Positions 1 to 9,342 of a stretch of 64,000 nt of DNA are shown here, one piece after another. The position numbers and the translations under genes were made by a program. Positions within the stretch are counted from its first letter, which is position 1; every line of letters begins with the position of its first letter. The notes beneath the pieces were generated by a model. The model made no database searches. It saw nothing but the letters and a program-made list of their open reading frames with translations, and was not told the DNA's origin. The stretch comes from Methylocystis hirsuta. Lineage in GTDB: Bacteria > Pseudomonadota > Alphaproteobacteria > Rhizobiales > Beijerinckiaceae. The stretch lies in NCBI RefSeq assembly GCF_003722355.1, contig NZ_QWDD01000001.1, forward strand, positions 930,001 to 994,000. The letters run 5' to 3'.

Positions 1-1167
1 CTCAAGGCGAAGGGCGCGTGCTTCGGCGAAAAAATGGGCTTCGAACGGCCCAATTGGTTCGCGGATTTGAGCGTGGGCGAAGCGCCGCGGGATCGCTATT
101 CATTCGGCAGGCCCGGCTGGTTCGATGCGGTCGGACGAGAGCATCGCGCATGCCGGGAGGCGGCGGCGCTTTTCGATCAGACAAGCTTCGCCAAGGCGCT
201 CATTGTCGGCAAAGACGCCGAAGCGGCGCTGTCCTGGATCGCGGCCAACACTGTCGCCAAGCCGCCGGGCGCCGTCACCTATACGCAGTTGTTGAACCAC
301 AAGGGCGGGATTGAATGCGATCTGACGATCACGCGATTGTCGAAGGACCGCTTCTATGTCGTGACGGGGACCGCCTTCGGCACGCACGACTTCGACTGGA
401 TCAGGCGATCGATTCCCGAGGGCATGGACGCTCGAGTGATCGACGTCACCTCGGCGAATTCCGTGCTGGCTCTGATGGGTCCGCGGGCGAGAGAGATTCT
501 GCAATCGTGCTGCGACGATGATCTTTCGAACGCCGCATTCCCATTCATGACGTCTCGCGAACTCCATTTGGCCGGCGCGCCGGCGCTGGCGATCCGCGTC
601 ACTTATGTGGGCGAACTCGGCTGGGAGCTTCACATCCCTGTCGATTTCGTCGTCTCGGTCTATGACGCGCTGGTTGTCGCGGGCGCGCCCTTCGGCCTTG
701 TCGACGCGGGCTATCGAGCGATCGAATCTCTGCGTCTGGAGAAGGGCTACCGCGCGTGGGGCGCCGATATCGGTCCGGATCACACGCCGCTGATGGCGGG
801 CCTGGGCTTCGCCGTCAAGATGAAGTCCGGCGCGCCTTTTCAGGGAAGAGACGCGCTCATTAAGGCCGGCGTGGATCCGTCGCCGCGTCTTCTCGCCGGC
901 TTCGCCGTCGACGATCCTGAGATCGCGCTGCTCGGGCGCGAAACGATCTATCGCAACGGCCTGCGCGTCGGATGGCTATCGAGCGGCGGCTATGGCTATT
1001 CGATCGGCAAGGCCATCGGTTACGGCTATGTTCGCAACTCGGACGGCGTCGATCCGGCTTTTGTGCTCTCTGGCGAATATCAACTCGAAATCGCCGGCGA
1101 GCGTCGGCCGGCGACCGTCTCTCTTTCGCCATTCTATGACCCGAAAGGCGAACGCCTACGCGCTTAG
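1..1167 (+). CDS. GcvT-domain C-terminal part of a dimethylglycine/sarcosine dehydrogenase-type protein (5' truncated by window)
   Basis: The reading frame is open from base 1, so the start lies upstream; the visible 388 residues are only the C-terminal part. The first residues contain GACFGEKMGFERPNWF, the linker typical of FAD-dependent dimethylglycine/sarcosine dehydrogenases just before their folate-binding GcvT-like domain. The rest matches that aminomethyltransferase-type fold (YVGELGWELH, then EKGYRAWGADIGPDHTP). In the family this domain accepts the C1 unit on tetrahydrofolate after demethylation of an N-methyl amino acid. The FAD domain is outside the window, so the substrate cannot be fixed. 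The 3' end is 10 bp from the convergent aminotransferase gene. Confidence 0.8.
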   Translation, partial: LKAKGACFGEKMGFERPNWFADLSVGEAPRDRYSFGRPGWFDAVGREHRACREAAALFDQTSFAKALIVGKDAEAALSWIAANTVAKPPGAVTYTQLLNHKGGIECDLTITRLSKDRFYVVTGTAFGTHDFDWIRRSIPEGMDARVIDVTSANSVLALMGPRAREILQSCCDDDLSNAAFPFMTSRELHLAGAPALAIRVTYVGELGWELHIPVDFVVSVYDALVVAGAPFGLVDAGYRAIESLRLEKGYRAWGADIGPDHTPLMAGLGFAVKMKSGAPFQGRDALIKAGVDPSPRLLAGFAVDDPEIALLGRETIYRNGLRVGWLSSGGYGYSIGKAIGYGYVRNSDGVDPAFVLSGEYQLEIAGERRPATVSLSPFYDPKGERLRA

Positions 1168-1176
1168 CCGTCGCGC

Positions 1177-2418
1177 CTACGCTTCAAGTGAATGGCCGAC
1201 GTCGGCGGCGCCGCGGAGATTGCGCGGCGCGTGAAATTTCGAGATCGCTTCCTCGACGGCGTCGAGCGCGAGATCGAGGTCGTCTTGCGATATGACGAAG
1301 GGCGGCGCCAAGCGCACGACCGTGTGATGCGTCGCGGTCGTCAGCACCCCCTTGGCGAGCAGGCCCTCGCAGATTTCTCGCGCCGTGGCATGGTTCGGGT
1401 CTATCTCAACGCCGGCCCAGAGGCCGCGCCCGCGAACTTCGCTGATCGCCGGAGCGCGCATCGCGTGCAGCCGTTGCAGCATTCTCGCGCCAAGCGCTTG
1501 GCTGCGTTCGACCAGCCGTTCGTCGCGAATGACATGCAGCGCCTCTAAACCAACGGCGGCGGCGAGAGCGCTGCCGCCGAAGGTCGACCCGTGCGAGCCG
1601 GGGGTGAAGACATCCATCACCTCGCGTTTCGCCACGAAAGCGGAGACGGGCAGAACGCCGCCGCCGAGCGCCTTTCCCAGCATCACGCCGTCGGGAAGGA
1701 TATTCTCATGCTCAAAGGCGAACCAGGCGCCGCTGCGCCCCAAACCCGATTGGATTTCGTCCAGCAGTAGCAAAACGCCGCGTTCGTCGCACAGTCGGCG
1801 CAGCCCCGTGAGCCAGCCGTCCGGCGGCACGATGACGCCTGCCTCGCCCTGGATCGGCTCGACGAGAATGGCGGCGGTCCGCGGAGTGATGGCGGCTTCG
1901 AAGGCGGCGAGATCGCCAAACGGGGCGGCGCGAAAGCCCGGCATGAACGGACCAAACCCCTCCCGATACTCGCGCTCCGAGGAGAAGCTGATGATCGTGG
2001 TTGTGCGGCCATGGAAATTGCCCGCGGCGACGATAATCTCTGGGTCGGCGATGCCCTTTACCCGATTGGCCCAGCGGCGCGCCGCCTTGATTGCCGTTTC
2101 CACCGCCTCGGCGCCGGTGTTCATCGGCAATGCGACGTCGAGCCCTGTCAGGGTGCAGAGCTCTTCGAGAAACGGCGCGAGCCGGTCATTGTAAAAGGCT
2201 CGCGACGGCACCGCGAGCCGCTGCGCCTGCTCAGCGAGCTTTGCAAGGATTCGGGGATGCGCGTGACCGAGGCTGACAGCTGAATAGGCGCTCATCATGT
2301 CGATGTAGCGCCGGCCTTCCACATCCCACAGATATGCGCCCTGTCCGCGCGTGAGTACGACGGGCAGCGGGTCGTAGTTTCTGGCGACGTGCGGGTTCCT
2401 GAACTCCGAGTTGTCCAT
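1177..2418 (-). CDS. Class III omega-aminotransferase, ornithine/lysine type (RocD-like)
   Basis: A 413-residue PLP-dependent class III aminotransferase. It shows the family signatures in order: N-terminal DVEGRRYIDMMSAYSAV, the NTGAEAVETAIKAARRW phosphate-binding region, FHGRTTT, the LLLDEIQSGLGRSG motif with the PLP-contacting Asp, and the Schiff-base lysine in GVMLGKALGGG. Length and motifs best fit ornithine delta-aminotransferase (ornithine to glutamate semialdehyde). The frame is open further upstream, but ATG at 2418 starts the conserved protein. It diverges from an ALDH7 gene and lies near a 2-oxoadipate decarboxylase, so an L-lysine epsilon-aminotransferase role, giving the ALDH7 substrate, is a reasonable alternative. 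The exact substrate is inference. Confidence 0.85.
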   Translation of the reverse strand: MDNSEFRNPHVARNYDPLPVVLTRGQGAYLWDVEGRRYIDMMSAYSAVSLGHAHPRILAKLAEQAQRLAVPSRAFYNDRLAPFLEELCTLTGLDVALPMNTGAEAVETAIKAARRWANRVKGIADPEIIVAAGNFHGRTTTIISFSSEREYREGFGPFMPGFRAAPFGDLAAFEAAITPRTAAILVEPIQGEAGVIVPPDGWLTGLRRLCDERGVLLLLDEIQSGLGRSGAWFAFEHENILPDGVMLGKALGGGVLPVSAFVAKREVMDVFTPGSHGSTFGGSALAAAVGLEALHVIRDERLVERSQALGARMLQRLHAMRAPAISEVRGRGLWAGVEIDPNHATAREICEGLLAKGVLTTATHHTVVRLAPPFVISQDDLDLALDAVEEAISKFHAPRNLRGAADVGHSLEA

Positions 2419-2442
2419 ATCCGAGAGCTTTTGGCGCGCATT

Positions 2443-2459
2443 CGCATTGGATAAATGCG
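2443..2459. promoter_or_regulatory. Palindrome in the divergent aminotransferase/ALDH7 promoter region
   Basis: The 130-bp gap between the divergent starts holds a perfect interrupted palindrome, CGCATT-N5-AATGCG, 25 bp upstream of the aminotransferase ATG. A second inverted pair (ATGTGC...GCACAT, 16-nt spacer) lies closer to the ALDH7 gene, around 2470-2500. Either could be an operator for a local regulator. No regulator gene is adjacent, so this is inference from symmetry and position only. Confidence 0.4.
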
Positions 2460-2548
2460 TGCGAACGTTCAATGTGCTGACTACATTACATGGGCACATG
2501 CGGGGCGCGGCGCCAGCCGCGCAGCAGCCGCGAACGTCGGGAGTTGAA

Positions 2549-4087
2549 ATGGAGGCGCGCGCTTTAGATCCTGGGCTCGCCGGGGAAGCCGCGACCCTCC
2601 TGCGCAAGCTGGGGGTCCAATCACAGACGTTTGAGCGCGGCCCGGTGACGATCCGCTCGCCGATTAACGGCGAGATCATCGCGCGCGTCGACGGCGTGGA
2701 TTCGGCGGCCGCGCATGGCGCCATCGCCCGCGCGGCGAAGGCGTTTCGCATCTGGCGCAACGTCCCGGCGCCCCGCCGTGGCGAGTTCGTGCGGCTGCTG
2801 AGCGAGGAGCTGAGGGCGGCCAAGACCGAGTTGGCGCGTCTTGTCACGATCGAGGCGGGCAAGATCACCACGGAGGGTCTCGGGGAAGTCCAGGAGATGA
2901 TCGACATCTGCGACTTCGCCGTGGGCCTCTCGCGTCAGCTCCACGGCTTGACCATCGCGACCGAGCGCCGCGGCCATCGGATGATGGAAACCTGGCGCCC
3001 GCTCGGCGTCGTCGGCGTGATCACCAGTTTCAACTTTCCGGTCGCGGTTTGGGCCTGGAACGCGGCGCTGGCGCTGGTCTGCGGAAATACGCTGGTTTGG
3101 AAGCCTTCGGAAAAGACTCCGCTTGTGGCGCTTGCGACCCAAGCGCTGTTCGAGCGCGCCGCAGCGCGTTTCGGCGATGCGCCCGAGGGGCTTTCAACCG
3201 TGCTTGTCGGCGGGCGCGACGTCGGTGAAATGCTTGTCGAAGACGCGCGGGTTCAACTCGTTTCCGCGACGGGTTCGACGGCGATGGGGCGCGCCATCGC
3301 GCCGCGCCTCGCGTCTCGCTTCGCGCGATCGATTCTGGAGCTTGGCGGCAACAACGCCGCCGTCGTTTGCGCCTCCGCGCCCCTTGATCTCACTGTGCGA
3401 GCGATCGCCTTCGCGGCCATGGGCACAGCGGGCCAGCGATGCACGACGCTCCGGCGGCTGATCGTTCATGAAGACGTCTATGACGACCTTCTCGGTCGCT
3501 TGCGGCGCGCCTACGCCACGGTTCCGGTCGGCGATCCCCGAGACGGCGCCGCGCTTGTCGGCCCGCTCATCGATCAGAACGCCTATGCGGCGATGCGCGC
3601 CGCGCTCGACGAAGCGCGCGCAGCAGGGGGCGCCATCCTCGGCGGAGAACGCGTGCTGACGGAGACATTCCCCGACGCGTTCTACGTGCGGCCGGCGCTC
3701 GTCGAAATGCCGGGGCAGACGGACGTCGTGCGGCGGGAGACATTCGCGCCCATCCTTTATGTGATGAAGTTCCGCAGCCTCGACGAAGCGATAGCGCTCA
3801 ATAACGATGTCGCACATGGCCTTGCGTCATCGATCTTTACCGCGCGTCTGGACGAAGCCGAGCGCTTCATGGCCGCCGACGGATCGGATTGCGGCATCGT
3901 AAATGTGAACATCGGACCTTCCGGCGCCGAAATCGGCGGAGCCTTCGGGGGCGAGAAGGACACCGGCGGCGGCCGCGAAGCGGGATCCGACTGCTGGAAG
4001 TTCTATATGCGTCGGGCCACCAACACGATTAACTATTCAGGCGAACTGCCGCTGGCGCAGGGCGTCAAATTCGATCTGAGTGTTTAG
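2549..4087 (+). CDS. amaB: ALDH7-family L-aminoadipate-semialdehyde dehydrogenase
   Basis: A 512-residue aldehyde dehydrogenase of the antiquitin/ALDH7 type. Diagnostic elements are VITSFNFPVAVWAWN, ELGGNNAAVV (general-base Glu), GTAGQRCTT with the catalytic Cys, and FAPILYVMKF. This family oxidises alpha-aminoadipate semialdehyde (or its cyclic piperideine-6-carboxylate form) to 2-aminoadipate with NAD in lysine catabolism. The frame extends to 2411, but ATG 2549, preceded by GGGAG, starts the conserved protein and gives the usual length. It diverges from a lysine/ornithine-type aminotransferase and is followed 71 bp downstream by the 2-oxoadipate dioxygenase/decarboxylase, which supports a lysine role. 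Confidence 0.85.
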   Translation: MEARALDPGLAGEAATLLRKLGVQSQTFERGPVTIRSPINGEIIARVDGVDSAAAHGAIARAAKAFRIWRNVPAPRRGEFVRLLSEELRAAKTELARLVTIEAGKITTEGLGEVQEMIDICDFAVGLSRQLHGLTIATERRGHRMMETWRPLGVVGVITSFNFPVAVWAWNAALALVCGNTLVWKPSEKTPLVALATQALFERAAARFGDAPEGLSTVLVGGRDVGEMLVEDARVQLVSATGSTAMGRAIAPRLASRFARSILELGGNNAAVVCASAPLDLTVRAIAFAAMGTAGQRCTTLRRLIVHEDVYDDLLGRLRRAYATVPVGDPRDGAALVGPLIDQNAYAAMRAALDEARAAGGAILGGERVLTETFPDAFYVRPALVEMPGQTDVVRRETFAPILYVMKFRSLDEAIALNNDVAHGLASSIFTARLDEAERFMAADGSDCGIVNVNIGPSGAEIGGAFGGEKDTGGGREAGSDCWKFYMRRATNTINYSGELPLAQGVKFDLSV

Positions 4088-4158
4088 CGCATGACGCTAC
4101 GCTCATGATTTCCGCCGCTGATGGATTAAATACCCGAGGGTAGCGAAGGTCCCAAAAA

Positions 4159-5604
4159 ATGAATGACGCTTCCGCTGACTCGATTCGGACGATGTTCGCA
4201 TCGGCGGTCTCGGACATGTATCAGGCCGAAGCGCCGCAGTATCGCGCGATGCAGGCGCTCGTCGCCGAGGTAAACCGGCAGACGCTCGCCGGCGAACCGC
4301 AACTCAAGCGGCGCCTCACGGAAAACAATGAACTCGAGCGACTCGACGTTGAGCGCCATGGCGCGATTCGCGTCGGAACCGCCGAGGAACTGTCGATGCT
4401 GCGCCGGCTCTTCGCGATCATGGGAATGGCGCCCGTCGGCTATTACGATCTGTCCATCGCCGGAATTCCGGTCCATTCGACCGCATTCCGTCCGATCGGC
4501 GAGAGCGCGTTGCGCGCCAATCCCTTTCGCATCTTCACTTCCCTTCTCAGGTTGGATCTCATCGCCGACGCGCAGGCGCGCGAGATCGCCGCCAAGGTTC
4601 TGGCGCAGCGCGACATTTTTACGCCGCGCTGCCGAACGCTGATCGATCTCTTCGAAAGACGTGGGTTCGACGATGGAGAGGCGCGCGAATTTGTCCTGGA
4701 AGCCGCGAAAATTTTTCGCTGGAACGGGCAGGCGACGGTTTCATCGGCGGTCTATCGGACGCTCCATGCGACGCATCCGTTGCTCGCCGACATCGTCTGT
4801 TTCAAAGGGCCGCACATCAACCATCTCACCTTGCACGCGCTCGATATCGACGCCGCGCACAGCGCCATGGCGGCGCGTGGCATGTATCCCAAGGCGATCG
4901 TCGAGGGGCCCCCGCGCCGCCGCTGCCCGATCCTGTTGCGCCAGACGAGCTTCAAGGCGCGCCCCGAGCCTGTCGAATTCATCGAGGAAGACGGCCGGCG
5001 CGTGACGGGCGCCCATGCCGCGCGTTTTGGCGAGATCGAGCAGAGAGGCGCGGCGCTGACGGCGAAGGGCCGCGCGCTTTACGACAGGCTTCTCGCCGAA
5101 GCTCAGGCCGCGGTTCCGCTCGCGACGGACGGCGCCAATGCGCTCGCGTTTAACGAGGAGCTGGCGCGGCGCTTCGCGGCGTTTCCCGACGACGATGAGA
5201 CGCTGCGGCGCGAAGAGCTCTCCTACTTCCATTATTCGGTCGATCCAAGCGCGAGGGGAAGTGAGCCGATGTCTCCTCCCTCGTTGGATGACCTTCTGCG
5301 GACTGGAACTCTGCGCGCCGAACCGATCGTTTACGAGGATTTCCTGCCGGTCAGCGCCGCAGGGATCTTTCGCTCGAATCTTGGGGAGCAGGGTGAAGAG
5401 GAATTGGTCGAGCGCGCCGACCGACGCGCCTTCGAGGCCGCGCTCGGCGCGCCGGTTTTCAATGAGCTCGCGCTCTACGAGGAAGCGGAGACGCACTCCT
5501 TAGGCGCAAGCCTGCAGGCGCTTGGCGTCGATCGCGCCGCTTCGGTTCAACCGCCAAAAACGGGCGCCGCGCCTATTGGCGCGGCGGAAACCAGCCATAA
5601 CTGA
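4159..5604 (+). CDS. hglS: 2-oxoadipate dioxygenase/decarboxylase (HglS/YdcJ, DUF1338)
   Basis: A 481-residue member of the HglS/YdcJ family, Fe(II)-dependent enzymes with a vicinal-oxygen-chelate core that convert 2-oxoadipate to D-2-hydroxyglutarate. Recognisable blocks are ERHGAIRVGT (the His and Arg of the metal/substrate site), MGMAPVGYYDLS followed by PVHSTAFRP, and GPHINHLTLHALD with another metal His. Starts at ATG 4159, downstream of the ALDH7 gene and on the same strand. Together with it and the aminotransferase, this suggests lysine breakdown via aminoadipate toward 2-oxoglutarate. The aminoadipate transaminase and D-2-hydroxyglutarate dehydrogenase are not seen in the window. Confidence 0.87.
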   Translation: MNDASADSIRTMFASAVSDMYQAEAPQYRAMQALVAEVNRQTLAGEPQLKRRLTENNELERLDVERHGAIRVGTAEELSMLRRLFAIMGMAPVGYYDLSIAGIPVHSTAFRPIGESALRANPFRIFTSLLRLDLIADAQAREIAAKVLAQRDIFTPRCRTLIDLFERRGFDDGEAREFVLEAAKIFRWNGQATVSSAVYRTLHATHPLLADIVCFKGPHINHLTLHALDIDAAHSAMAARGMYPKAIVEGPPRRRCPILLRQTSFKARPEPVEFIEEDGRRVTGAHAARFGEIEQRGAALTAKGRALYDRLLAEAQAAVPLATDGANALAFNEELARRFAAFPDDDETLRREELSYFHYSVDPSARGSEPMSPPSLDDLLRTGTLRAEPIVYEDFLPVSAAGIFRSNLGEQGEEELVERADRRAFEAALGAPVFNELALYEEAETHSLGASLQALGVDRAASVQPPKTGAAPIGAAETSHN

Positions 5605-5655
5605 GGAGTGCGGCGCTCGACGCATGGGCGGAGGCGCCGCGGTATCGGAAGGCGC

Positions 5656-6648
5656 ATGCGACGCATCCTGGTTACGGGCGCCCGCGGCCAGATCGGCGTT
5701 GAGCTGACGCTGGCGCTGCGAAAGCGATATGGCGCGGCGCGCGTCGTCGCCTCAGACCTCGCAGAGGCGCAGCCATTGGACGACCTTTATGAGCGCCTCG
5801 ACTGTATGCAGGCGGACGCGGTCGCCGATCTGATGCGGCGGCGCGATATCGACGTCGTCTACCACCTCGCAGCGCTTCTCTCGGCTGTCGCTGAGGACAG
5901 GCCGCAGGCCGCCTGGAGCGTCAATATGAGCGGCCTCTACAATGTGCTGGAGGCGGCGCGCCGCTTCGGTTGCCAGGTGTTTTTCCCAAGCTCTATTGCG
6001 GCGTTCGGTCCGTCAACGCCACGCCGCGGCACGCCGCAGATCACGATTCAGCGGCCAACGACCATCTACGGCGTCACCAAGGTCGCCGGCGAATTGCTGT
6101 GCGATTATTACGCGACGCGCTTTGGCGTCGATGCGCGCGGATTGCGCCTGCCGGGTCTCGTTTCTTCCGCGGCGCCGCCGGGCGGCGGCACGACCGACTA
6201 CGCCGTCGAAATGTTTCGCGCGGCTGCTTTGCGCAAGCGCTATTCCTGCTTCCTCGCTGCGGAGACCCGTCTCGACATGATGTATATGCCGGACGCGACG
6301 CGCGCGATCATGGAGCTCATGGAGGCAAAGCCCGAGCGCCTGCGGTTTCGCAACGCATATAACGTCACCGGCATGAGCGTCACGCCGCGCGAAATCGCCG
6401 CGGAAATTTGCAAACACGCGCCCACCTTCGCCGTGGACTACCGCATCGACCCGTTACGCCAAGCGATCGCCGACTCCTGGCCGCAGTCGCTTGACGCCAA
6501 TGCGGCGCGGGAAGATTGGGGGTTTGCGCCGCGCTTCGATCTCGCCGCCATGACGCGGGATATGCTCGTGCGTCTTGGCGCGGCGACAGATCCATTTGAC
6601 GATCCGAATTCTGACGAGGTCCCCAATGCCAATGCAGGGTTTGGCTAA
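5656..6648 (+). CDS. SDR-type L-threonine 3-dehydrogenase (NAD-dependent epimerase family)
   Basis: A 330-residue extended short-chain dehydrogenase. Visible are an N-terminal Rossmann motif GARGQIG (about residues 8-14), VVYHLAALLS, a catalytic Ser region (FFPSSIAAFG), and the YGVTK Tyr/Lys pair. These match the epimerase-like L-threonine dehydrogenases that make 2-amino-3-ketobutyrate. ATG 5656 is chosen because GGAAGG precedes it by a few bases and the Rossmann strand starts at once; the frame is open from 5608. Its 3' end overlaps the kbl gene by 23 bp, so the two enzymes of the threonine-to-glycine path are probably co-translated. Confidence 0.85.
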   Translation: MRRILVTGARGQIGVELTLALRKRYGAARVVASDLAEAQPLDDLYERLDCMQADAVADLMRRRDIDVVYHLAALLSAVAEDRPQAAWSVNMSGLYNVLEAARRFGCQVFFPSSIAAFGPSTPRRGTPQITIQRPTTIYGVTKVAGELLCDYYATRFGVDARGLRLPGLVSSAAPPGGGTTDYAVEMFRAAALRKRYSCFLAAETRLDMMYMPDATRAIMELMEAKPERLRFRNAYNVTGMSVTPREIAAEICKHAPTFAVDYRIDPLRQAIADSWPQSLDANAAREDWGFAPRFDLAAMTRDMLVRLGAATDPFDDPNSDEVPNANAGFG

Positions 6649-7885
6649 GGCGCTCGCCGCGCAGCTCGGCGAACTCTCGCAGGCCGGGCTGCTCAAAGGC
6701 GCGGAAAGCGTGCTTTGCGGCGTCATTGCTCCGCGTGACGGCTACGGTCCGCGCTATCTCGTCGAAGGCGAAGGCGACAAACCGTTCCTGCGCATGAACG
6801 CCAACAATTATCTCGGCATGTCGCTGCGCAAGGAGGTGATCGCCGCGGAGGAAGAGACGGCCACGAAGTTTGGCGCCGGGCCCGGCGCGGTGCGCTTCAT
6901 CAGCGGAACCTGGTCGCCTCACGTGGGCTTGGAGCGTCGGCTCGCCGCCTTTCATTCGCGGCGCTCGGCGATCATCTTTTCGTCGGCCTATGCGGCGATC
7001 ATGGGACTCATTCCGCAGCTCGTCAGCAAGCAGACCGCAGTCATCAGCGACGAGCTCAACCACAATTGCATCATCAACGCGATCTCGCTTGCCGCGCCTG
7101 CGGAGAAGCGGATCTACAAACATCTCGATATGGGCGAACTCGAGCGATGCCTCGACGAGGTCGCGAAATCATGCGCCCGCGCCATCATCGTGACCGACGG
7201 CGTGTTCAGCATGCGCGGCGATCACGCGCCGCTCGATCGCATCATGACGCTGGCGCGCAGTCGCGATAACGCCTTCGCGGAGGGCGCGATCGTCGTCGTC
7301 GACGATTCACATGGCGTCGGCGCGCTCGGCGCAACCGGGCGCGGCGCGGAGGAATATTCGCGGTCAGCTCCGGTCGACATTCTCGTGGCGACGCTCGGCA
7401 AGGCCTTCGGCGTCAATGGCGGCTATGTCGTCGGCGAGGAAATCCTCATCCGCTACCTGCGCGAGCGCTCGCCCTTCTACGTCTACTCCAACCCCATCAC
7501 GCCGGCGGAAGCCGCCGCCGCGCATAAGGCGATCGACGTCCTGGACAGTCCGAACGGCCTGTCGTTGCTCGAGCATCTGCGCTCCATGACCGCACGCTTC
7601 AAGGCGGGGCTCGTCAGGCTTGGCTTCGAGACGCTGCCCGGGGAGCATCCGGTCGCGCCGCTCGTGACCCGCGACAGCGCCCGCACCGTCGCGCTTGTCG
7701 AGCATCTGCGGCGGCGAGGCATTCTGGTTACTGGGCTGACCTATCCGGTCGTGCCGAGGGGCGACGAGGAGATCCGCTTTCAGATCAGCGCGGATCACAC
7801 GGGCGCCGACATCGACGCGGCTTTGGAGGCGCTGGCCGAGATGGCGGAATCGAAGGCTCCAGCTGCGCGAGCAAGCAAGCTTTAA
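6626..7885 (+). CDS. kbl: 2-amino-3-ketobutyrate CoA ligase / glycine C-acetyltransferase
   Basis: A 419-residue alpha-oxoamine synthase of PLP fold type I. It shows MNANNYLGMS at the N-terminus, GPGAVRFISGT, FSSAYAAIMG, the DDSHGVGALG Asp/His motif and the PLP lysine in ATLGKAFGVNGG. It cleaves 2-amino-3-ketobutyrate with CoA to glycine and acetyl-CoA. GAGG sits 7 bp before ATG 6626; a second in-frame ATG at 6632 is possible. It overlaps the upstream threonine dehydrogenase gene. In a serine-cycle methanotroph the glycine could feed serine hydroxymethyltransferase or glycine cleavage (inference). Confidence 0.9.
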   Translation: MPMQGLAKALAAQLGELSQAGLLKGAESVLCGVIAPRDGYGPRYLVEGEGDKPFLRMNANNYLGMSLRKEVIAAEEETATKFGAGPGAVRFISGTWSPHVGLERRLAAFHSRRSAIIFSSAYAAIMGLIPQLVSKQTAVISDELNHNCIINAISLAAPAEKRIYKHLDMGELERCLDEVAKSCARAIIVTDGVFSMRGDHAPLDRIMTLARSRDNAFAEGAIVVVDDSHGVGALGATGRGAEEYSRSAPVDILVATLGKAFGVNGGYVVGEEILIRYLRERSPFYVYSNPITPAEAAAAHKAIDVLDSPNGLSLLEHLRSMTARFKAGLVRLGFETLPGEHPVAPLVTRDSARTVALVEHLRRRGILVTGLTYPVVPRGDEEIRFQISADHTGADIDAALEALAEMAESKAPAARASKL

Positions 7886-7891
7886 CGCACT

Positions 7892-9223
7892 ATGTCTACC
7901 GTAGCGGCGCCGCCTGTTCAGCAGACGACAGTCGGGGGAATGACAATGGACAGCGCGCGCTATCATAAGGCGAGCATCGGAAATCGCTTGCTTCAGCCGG
8001 AAACGCTCATGCTGAGCTACGGCTATGATCCGACGCTGTCGGAAGGCGCGGTTAAGCCTCCGGTATTTCTAACGTCGACGTTCGTGTTTCGAACGGCCGA
8101 AGAGGGGCGCGACTTCTTCGACTATATGGCCGGCCGTCGTGCGCCGCCGGAAGGTGAAGAATCCGGACTCGTCTATTCACGGTTCAATCATCCCAATCTC
8201 GAGATCGTCGAGGACCGCCTGGCGATCTACGAGCACGCCGAATGCGGTCTCGTCTTTTCCTCCGGCATGTCGGCGATCGTCACCACGATTCTTGCCTTCG
8301 CGCGCCCAGGAGAAACGATCCTGCGCAGCCGTCCGCTCTATGGCGGCACGGAAGTTCTCATCGACAAGACGCTGGCGCCGTTCGGATTGACCGGCGTCGG
8401 CTTCACCGACGGGCTCGACGAAGACAATATCCGCGCCGCGGCCGCGCGCGCGATGGACGTCGGACGCATCGCGATGATCTTCATCGAGACGCCGTCCAAT
8501 CCAATGAACAGCCTGGTTGATATCGCGCTGGTGCGACATATCGCCGAAGATGTCGCGGAAAAACAGGGCTCGAGGCCGGTCATTTGCTGCGACAATACGC
8601 TGCTCGGGCCGGTATTCCAGTCGCCGCTCCGGCACGGCGCCGATTTGTCGCTCTATTCGCTGACGAAATATGTCGGCGGGCACAGCGATCTCATCGGCGG
8701 CGCAGTCGTCGGATCCTGCGCGCATCTGAAGACCATTCGCGCGATGCGCAGCGCCATCGGCACGCAGCTCGACGCGCATTCGTGCTGGATGCTTGGCCGC
8801 TCGCTCGAGACATTGTCTTTGCGCATGAACCGGGCGGCGGAGAACGCGGCGATCGTCGCGGAGTTTCTCGCCGGCCATCCCAAGGTGGCCCGCGTTCACT
8901 ATCCGCCGCTGCTGCCGGCTGATCATCCCGAAAGGTTGTTGATGGCGCGCCAGTCGAGTTCCGCCGGCTCCACCTTTTCCTTCGAGGTCGTGGGCGGACA
9001 AGCCGAAGCTTTCGCCTTCCTCAATCGGCTGCAGATCTTCAAGCTCGCCGTCAGCCTCGGCGGCACCGAATCGTTGATTTGTCATCCGACGACCACCGTG
9101 CATTCGGGGCTCACCGAAGAGGCCCGCCGCGAAATCGGCATTACGCCTTCGCTCGTTCGCGCATCGATCGGCATCGAACATCCGGACGATCTTATCGCCG
9201 ATCTGGCGCAGGCGTTCGATTGA
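7892..9223 (+). CDS. Cystathionine gamma-synthase/lyase-family PLP enzyme
   Basis: A 443-residue Cys/Met-metabolism PLP-dependent enzyme. Signatures include [18 protein letters not shown], the FSSGMSAI substrate loop, [32 protein letters not shown] and the PLP lysine in [16 protein letters not shown]. The family covers cystathionine synthases and lyases, methionine gamma-lyase and O-acetylhomoserine sulfhydrylases, and sequence alone does not decide among them. It begins 6 bp after kbl, so it is probably in the same operon as the threonine-degrading pair. An internal ATG at 7940 after a G-rich stretch is an alternative start. Confidence 0.85.
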   Translation: MSTVAAPPVQQTTVGGMTMDSARYHKASIGNRLLQPETLMLSYGYDPTLSEGAVKPPVFLTSTFVFRTAEEGRDFFDYMAGRRAPPEGEESGLVYSRFNHPNLEIVEDRLAIYEHAECGLVFSSGMSAIVTTILAFARPGETILRSRPLYGGTEVLIDKTLAPFGLTGVGFTDGLDEDNIRAAAARAMDVGRIAMIFIETPSNPMNSLVDIALVRHIAEDVAEKQGSRPVICCDNTLLGPVFQSPLRHGADLSLYSLTKYVGGHSDLIGGAVVGSCAHLKTIRAMRSAIGTQLDAHSCWMLGRSLETLSLRMNRAAENAAIVAEFLAGHPKVARVHYPPLLPADHPERLLMARQSSSAGSTFSFEVVGGQAEAFAFLNRLQIFKLAVSLGGTESLICHPTTTVHSGLTEEARREIGITPSLVRASIGIEHPDDLIADLAQAFD

Positions 9224-9342
9224 TTAACCTTCGTCATAGCGTTCGCTGCCGTAAGCTGGGCGCTAAGCCCTGTTAATCGGGCGCCGCAGACATATCTATT
9301 CCAAGAGGCCTTTGAGGCCATAAATCGAGCTGAGACTGGACA

